From a virus, in the IMG/VR virus record IMGVR_UViG_3300021961_000619, positions 1 to 24,209 of that record: a stretch of DNA of 24,209 nucleotides. One strand, 5' to 3'. Below, piece after piece: positions 20,492 through 24,209 of the stretch (its first letter is position 1; every line of letters begins with the position of its first letter). Made by a program: the position numbers and the translations under genes. Under the pieces are notes generated by a model. That model saw nothing but the letters and a program-made list of their open reading frames with translations, made no database searches and was not told where the DNA came from.

Positions 20492-22845
20492 TGTCAATCA
20501 TTCAAGGCAACACCAAGGTCTCGGCTGGCGGGACCACCATCGACCAGTCATTGCGGTTTAACGACGATGATTCGGCGTATCTTACAGACACGCTTGGAAC
20601 TGCAACAGATTCGAACCGATGGACGTATTCAGTATGGGTAAAGCGCGGAGCATTGCCCGGAACTATAATGTCGCTTATCAATAGCAATTTTGCCGGAAAC
20701 GATGCTGGGTTTTTGGCAATGTCGTTTGATACGAACAACACTTTTTACATGACAGGCTGGACTACTCGTTGGCGTCAAACGTCACAAGTATTTAGAGACC
20801 CTTCTGCTTGGTATCACATCATTGTTGCGGTTGATACAGATCAAGGAGTCGCCAATGATCGAATTAAAATTTATGTCAACGGTAGTCAGATAACTAGCTT
20901 TAGCACGACCAATAATCCCTCAAGCGGCGCGAACCTCGGACTGAATCAAGCTGCTGCACACGAGATTGGTCGAGATAACGGCGGCATTCGTTATTTTGAT
21001 GGCTACATGGCCGAGATTAATTTCATTGACGGCCAAGCCCTAGCCCCTACTGACTTCGGTGAGTTCAACGACGACGGCGTGTGGATTGCGAAACGATTTG
21101 CCGGCGCATACGGAAACAACGGCTTCTACCTCACAGGCGAAGACTCCGCTGATCTTGGCGCTGATTACTCCGGCAACGGGAATGATTTCACGTCGTCAGG
21201 CTTGACGACAGCCGATCAGGTCACTGATACGCCGACTGAGAATTACTGTGTACTAAACGTGCTGAATGAATATGGCACATTAGGCACTATGGGGTGTTCG
21301 GATGGAAACCTTAGAAGTAGTCCGGGTGGCGCCAGCACTAATAAAGGTTGGCGTTCGACGATTGGCCCTACATCAGGCAAATGGTATTGCGAAGCCACTT
21401 TTACGGCAACGTTGTCTGACAATAACGGGGGTGTTGCTTTAACAACTGGAAGCGGTATTCCGGGCGAAACTAGCGACCCTACTGGCATTCGTTATATGGA
21501 CTATGGAAACTGGCGACAAAACGGAGTTACTGTTGGTCTTCTCGCCGGTATTTATGTGAACGACGTGGTGATGATGGCGTTTGACGTGGACGCTGGGAAA
21601 GTCTGGTTTGGCAAAAACGGCTCGTGGTATGCAAGTGGTGATCCTGCAAATGGCCTCAACCCAATCAGCACTACTTGTCCTAGTCCAGCATTCCCTGCTT
21701 CGTATCATTATAACAATAATGCAATTACAACGTGGAATTTTGGTCAACTAGGCTTCACCTACACCCCGCCCACCGGCTTCTCAGCCCTGTCCACCGCGAA
21801 CCTGCCTGAGCCGACGATCAAGGACGGCTCGGCTCATTTTAATGCCATTACCTACACAGGTGATGGAACAACAAGTCGTACAATTACTGGCGTTGGTTTT
21901 CAGCCTGATCTGGTGTGGATTAAATGTCGAAGTAACACTGAAAGCAACATTCTTACAGACGCTGTGCGAGGTATATCCGCCGGTCGATTAAAATCCGACA
22001 GCACGGCTGCGGAGGAGTCACAATCGTCAACCCCAACTGCAACATTGTCTGGTTTTGATTCAGATGGTTTTGTTGGCCCGAGTTCAACTCCGGGGAATAT
22101 CAACGTCAATAGTAGAACGTATGTGGCACGGAACTGGTTAGCCGGGAACGGCACTGCGTCGAACACCGACGGCACCATCACGTCTACGGTGTCGGCTAAT
22201 CAGACGGCTGGGTTTAGCATTGTTAGCTATACTGGTAACGGAACTGCCGGAGCAACCGTTGGTCATGGACTTGGTGTTGCTCCTGACATGCTGATTGTTA
22301 AAAACAGAGACGGTACTGAGCAGTGGATTGTTTATCACCAGTACAATGGTGGAACAAAATATCTGCTACTTAATGCGGGTAATGCTGTCGCCACATCTTC
22401 GGGGGCATGGAACAATACCGACCCAAGTAGCACAGTCGTCACATTAGGTGGTGGCGGGTTTGGTACAAATGTCAGCAGCAACGCGATGATTATGTATGCG
22501 TTTGCCGAAGTCGAAGGCTTCAGCAAATTCGGCAAATACATCGGCAACGGTAATGCTGATGGCCCCTTTGCTTGGTGCGGATTTAGACCTGCTTTTATTA
22601 TGGTGAAAAACATCAACCAAGCAGTAGCGTGGGGCATGTTCGATAATAAACGAATTGGCTATAATGCTGATAACTTTATTCTTTATTCAAGTAACACAAA
22701 CGCTGAAACAACTACTCAATTTGTCGATTTCTTATCAAATGGTTTTAAGTTGCGTAGAACAGGACAGGCTGAGAACGTCAACGGAAACACGCATATCTTC
22801 ATGGCATTTGCCGAACACCCCTTCAAGTACGCCAACGCGAGGTGA
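20491..22845 (+). CDS. Receptor-binding / tail fibre protein with LamG-like, SPRY-like and three repeated modules
   Basis: The 784-residue product is modular. Residues about 18-215 look like a concanavalin A/LamG fold (SLRFNDDDSAYLT, WTYSVWVKRG, WYHIIVAVD, IKIYVNGSQ, FDGYMAEINFIDG). About 250-430 resemble a SPRY-type domain (GKWYCEATFTA, GIYVNDVVMMAFDVDAGKVWFGKNG). About 449-784 hold three copies of a DUF7483-like module starting FNAITYTGDG, FSIVSYTGNG and FSKFGKYIGNG, with GFQPDLVWIK, GVAPDMLIVK and GFRPAFIMVK as equivalent strands. The end IFMAFAEHPFKYANAR is shared by many marine phage fibres. These folds bind sugars or proteins, so host receptor binding is likely. The gene is coupled to the previous one (TAATG) and shows blocks of clearly different base composition. 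Confidence 0.82.
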   Translation: MSIIQGNTKVSAGGTTIDQSLRFNDDDSAYLTDTLGTATDSNRWTYSVWVKRGALPGTIMSLINSNFAGNDAGFLAMSFDTNNTFYMTGWTTRWRQTSQVFRDPSAWYHIIVAVDTDQGVANDRIKIYVNGSQITSFSTTNNPSSGANLGLNQAAAHEIGRDNGGIRYFDGYMAEINFIDGQALAPTDFGEFNDDGVWIAKRFAGAYGNNGFYLTGEDSADLGADYSGNGNDFTSSGLTTADQVTDTPTENYCVLNVLNEYGTLGTMGCSDGNLRSSPGGASTNKGWRSTIGPTSGKWYCEATFTATLSDNNGGVALTTGSGIPGETSDPTGIRYMDYGNWRQNGVTVGLLAGIYVNDVVMMAFDVDAGKVWFGKNGSWYASGDPANGLNPISTTCPSPAFPASYHYNNNAITTWNFGQLGFTYTPPTGFSALSTANLPEPTIKDGSAHFNAITYTGDGTTSRTITGVGFQPDLVWIKCRSNTESNILTDAVRGISAGRLKSDSTAAEESQSSTPTATLSGFDSDGFVGPSSTPGNINVNSRTYVARNWLAGNGTASNTDGTITSTVSANQTAGFSIVSYTGNGTAGATVGHGLGVAPDMLIVKNRDGTEQWIVYHQYNGGTKYLLLNAGNAVATSSGAWNNTDPSSTVVTLGGGGFGTNVSSNAMIMYAFAEVEGFSKFGKYIGNGNADGPFAWCGFRPAFIMVKNINQAVAWGMFDNKRIGYNADNFILYSSNTNAETTTQFVDFLSNGFKLRRTGQAENVNGNTHIFMAFAEHPFKYANAR

Positions 22846-22851
22846 GTAATC

Positions 22852-23427
22852 ATGTGGCTGTTGAATAACAAAGTTATCCGCGAAGGCCGCGCGTTCACTG
22901 ACGCAAGCGGCGTGTCGCACCCTGCTTCATGGGGCAGATACGACGCAACGATGAAAGCGTCTATCGGCCTTGTCGAGGTGGCGGTTCAGCCGAAGCCTGA
23001 CGAGCGGTTCTACTGGGTGACCGGCCCGGCACTCGACGGCTCGTATACAGCGACGCCGCGCGAGCTTGATGACCGAAAAGAAGTAGACGATAACAACGAT
23101 CCCATTTTGGGACCAGACGGCACTCAGATTGTAACACCGGGTCTTAAAACTCAGTGGATCAACCAGACCAAGGCGACGCAGGGCAGCCTGCTGGCGCAGA
23201 CCGACTGGGCAATTGTGCGCAAGGCCGACACCGGCATCGAGGTGCCTGCCGCGATCCAGCAGTATCGTAACGAGGTGCGGCTTGCCGCCGGCATCATCGA
23301 GGACCGCATCGCACAGGCTGCTGATCTCGCCGCGTTCAAGGCGCTGTTCGACACGCCGGTTGACGGCAGCGGCGCGCCGACTGGCAACGCGCCGATCAAC
23401 GACTGGCCGAAGGAGCCGCAATCATGA
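22852..23427 (+). CDS. Tail fibre assembly / tail assembly chaperone-type protein
   Basis: The 191-residue product follows the receptor-binding protein and matches the phage tail-assembly-chaperone pattern (PF16778-like). It has TKATQGSLLAQTDWAIVRKADTGIEVPAAIQQYRNEVR (about 103-140), a helical segment with DRIAQAADLAAFKALFD, and a C-terminal NDWPKEP. The N-terminal part (about 1-70) is beta-rich, with WLLNNKVIREGRAF and DERFYWVTG. Members near fibre genes are thought to help fibre folding or attachment. GAGGTGAG (22838-22845) lies 6 bases before ATG 22852. Whether it stays in the virion is unknown. Confidence 0.78.
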   Translation: MWLLNNKVIREGRAFTDASGVSHPASWGRYDATMKASIGLVEVAVQPKPDERFYWVTGPALDGSYTATPRELDDRKEVDDNNDPILGPDGTQIVTPGLKTQWINQTKATQGSLLAQTDWAIVRKADTGIEVPAAIQQYRNEVRLAAGIIEDRIAQAADLAAFKALFDTPVDGSGAPTGNAPINDWPKEPQS

Positions 23428-23519
23428 TGCCCGGAATGTACATCATCAGCCTGCCCGAGCTGCTCATCATCTCGATGCTGCTAATCAACACCGCGATCCT
23501 CTTGCGTCGGAAGAAGTGA
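23424..23519 (+). CDS. Tiny single-pass membrane protein (31 aa), lysis region
   Basis: The 31-residue product has one hydrophobic helix (about residues 5-27: MYIISLPELLIISMLLINTAILL) and a positive end, RRKK, so the C-terminus should stay in the cytoplasm. AAGGAG at 23410-23415 sits 8 bases before ATG 23424, an excellent ribosome site that supports a real gene despite its size. The start overlaps the previous stop (ATGA), and the holin-like gene begins one base after its end. A lysis helper, holin or antiholin is possible; I do not recognise a family. Confidence 0.6.
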   Translation: MMPGMYIISLPELLIISMLLINTAILLRRKK

Positions 23520-23520
23520 C

Positions 23521-23688
23521 ATGCGCGACGAAGCAATGAAGGCGGCAGGCGATGTGCTGTCGATCAGTGTCGTCGTCGGCACGCTGGCTGACTGGCTGCC
23601 TTCCGTCGCTGCGATCATCAGCATCGTGTGGGGCGCGATTCGCATTTATGAAACCGACACTGTGCAGCGGATGATCGGACGACGCTGA
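23521..23688 (+). CDS. Holin-like small membrane protein (55 aa)
   Basis: The 55-residue product has two hydrophobic stretches (about 11-23 and 28-43) joined by DWLP, then IYETDTVQRMIGRR. The pattern LPSVAAIISIVWGAIRIYETDTVQ is one I recognise from many podophage proteins annotated as class II holins, located like T7 gp17.5 after the fibre genes. Holins assemble in the inner membrane and open it at lysis. ATG 23521 is one base after the previous stop; the ribosome site is GGAAGAAG overlapping the end of that gene. The stop overlaps the next ATG. Timing and activity are not shown by sequence. Confidence 0.75.
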   Translation: MRDEAMKAAGDVLSISVVVGTLADWLPSVAAIISIVWGAIRIYETDTVQRMIGRR

Positions 23689-23996
23689 TGTCGGAGATGG
23701 CAGTCGATATAAAGCTGCTGCTTACGCTGGCGGGGATGCTGGTCAGCGTGGTCGCCGCAGCAGCGGTCGCTCGCCGTGAGATTAAGCTGCTTGCCGATCA
23801 GGCCGGGGACATCGAGACGAGACTGCGCAGGCTAGATCAGCGCGTCGATAAACTGGAGAACGCGGTAGATCGTAGCGAGCAGCGTGTCAGCGTCCTGTCA
23901 GGCATGATGTCACCTGACACAATGGAGCGGCGGCACCGTGAGATCGAGCGGCTGCGTGTCGAGGTTGACCATTTGAAAAAGTTGATCTGCAAGTGA
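23688..23996 (+). CDS. Membrane-anchored coiled-coil protein (possible inner-membrane spanin-like)
   Basis: The 102-residue product has one N-terminal membrane helix (about 9-28: LLLTLAGMLVSVVAAAAVA). Two coiled-coil stretches follow (about 31-72 with regular L/V heptads, LLADQAGDIETRLRRLDQRVDKLENAV, and about 78-100). This shape matches inner-membrane spanins (Rz type) and also several small phage proteins such as DUF2730-like ones. If it is an i-spanin the coiled coil would be periplasmic; the positive residues (RRE) right after the helix argue instead for a cytoplasmic coiled coil, which weakens that idea. No embedded or overlapping o-spanin lipoprotein was found in the window. It overlaps both neighbours by start/stop codons. 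Confidence 0.7.
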   Translation: MSEMAVDIKLLLTLAGMLVSVVAAAAVARREIKLLADQAGDIETRLRRLDQRVDKLENAVDRSEQRVSVLSGMMSPDTMERRHREIERLRVEVDHLKKLICK

Positions 23997-24172
23997 ACGT
24001 CATCAAGTTCCAGCCGCAGCCAGAACGATACGAGATGCGATGCGGCGCTTGTGACGGCGCGCTGTTTACGTGGCACCTTGTCGGCGACCAGACCGTGCTG
24101 TGCTGTATGAGTTGCCCAGAGGAATATACACTTCCAAATGTGTATGACGTGGAGGCTGTAGAAAAAAAATGA
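23993..24172 (+). CDS. Small zinc-ribbon-like protein (59 aa)
   Basis: The 59-residue product has CGAC at residues 17-20 and CCMSC at about 37-41, with a beta-type DGALFTWHLVGDQTVL between them: a simple zinc ribbon. It starts with GTG at 23993 overlapping the previous stop (GTGA) and ends at 24172 overlapping the next ATG (ATGA). The first ATG in frame is at residue 15, too close to the cysteine pair to be likely. It resembles the other small CxxC proteins near the terminase genes in design, not in sequence. Function is unknown. Confidence 0.62.
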   Translation: MNVIKFQPQPERYEMRCGACDGALFTWHLVGDQTVLCCMSCPEEYTLPNVYDVEAVEKK

Positions 24173-24209
24173 TCGGCGCCCTTATTCCGGCCATCTTGCC
24201 GCTCGTCAA
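24169..24209 (+). CDS. Start of a hydrophobic protein, cut by the window end
   Basis: ATG at 24169 overlaps the previous stop (ATGA) and opens MIGALIPAILPLV before the window ends. Small phage holins of the three-helix type (GTA_holin_3TM-like) often start in this way, but 13 residues are not enough to assign a family. GGAGG at 24151-24155 is the nearest ribosome site. Confidence 0.45.
   Translation, partial: MIGALIPAILPLV

Noticed and set aside
20491-22845. Diversity-generating retroelement target in the fibre gene, suggested by the Bbp19-like link to Bordetella phage
   Set aside because: No template repeat, reverse transcriptase or C-type-lectin variable region is visible; the repeats here are diverged protein modules.
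23688-23996. Confident Rz-type spanin call
   Set aside because: Charge next to the membrane helix suggests a cytoplasmic coiled coil, and no nested or overlapping o-spanin lipoprotein was found; kept only as a possibility.

Overview
The window is a continuous piece of a tailed-phage genome (or prophage) with a T7-like short-tail (podovirus) virion module. Every gene I can support is on the + strand. Genes are packed tightly, and stop and start codons often overlap (ATGA, TAATG, GTGA). Codon and base use is GC-rich. The host cannot be named from this sequence; a Gram-negative bacterium is the best inference, because the internal-virion-protein set and the two-fibre layout are typical of phages of such hosts. 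There is no integrase, repressor, RNA polymerase, DNA polymerase, tRNA, CRISPR array or IS element in the window.

Layout. 1-112: a (CG)n tract and a small hairpin. 113-2286: small genes: a CxxCxGxG zinc protein, an HNH/AP2-type homing endonuclease, a phage protein with an EExxD motif, the small terminase, then three small unknown ORFs, two of which carry CxxC motifs. 2276-3832: large terminase (ATPase plus nuclease), followed by a GC-rich hairpin. 3945-5530: a GNAT-fold protein placed like T7 gp13, three tandem paralogous small Ala/Pro/Arg-rich proteins (T7 gp6.7/gp7.3-like by position and composition), a 46-aa conserved phage protein and a DUF6321-like protein. 5533-9470: portal, Bbp19-like protein, scaffold, a strong intrinsic terminator, a structured leader, the major capsid protein and a small conserved virion candidate. 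9519-18884: tail tubular proteins A and B and four internal virion (ejection) proteins. 18935-23427: a T7-type fibre adaptor with a heptad-repeat stalk, a modular lectin/SPRY-like receptor-binding protein and a tail-fibre-assembly-type protein. 23424-24209: a compact set of tiny membrane proteins (lysis region), a small zinc-ribbon protein, and the first 13 codons of another hydrophobic protein cut by the window end.

How it works together. The terminase pair packages DNA through the portal into a head built from the capsid protein on the scaffold. The tubular proteins close the head as adaptor and nozzle. The gp14/15/16-like proteins are stored inside the head and are expected to form the ejection channel through the cell envelope. 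The fibre adaptor joins the tail to the lectin-like receptor-binding protein. The terminal membrane proteins should open the host membrane for lysis; the endolysin itself is not in the window and probably lies downstream.

No clearly novel defence or regulatory system was found. The most interesting signals are: the triplicated small-protein array with DNA repeats at its joints; a structured leader with a promoter candidate overlapping the terminator upstream of the capsid gene; a Shine-Dalgarno-in-loop hairpin with a 10-codon leader ORF coupled to the GNAT gene; a GTAC-rich hairpin between the terminase genes; the 21/42-bp periodic fibre repeat; and base-composition mosaicism in the receptor-binding protein gene.
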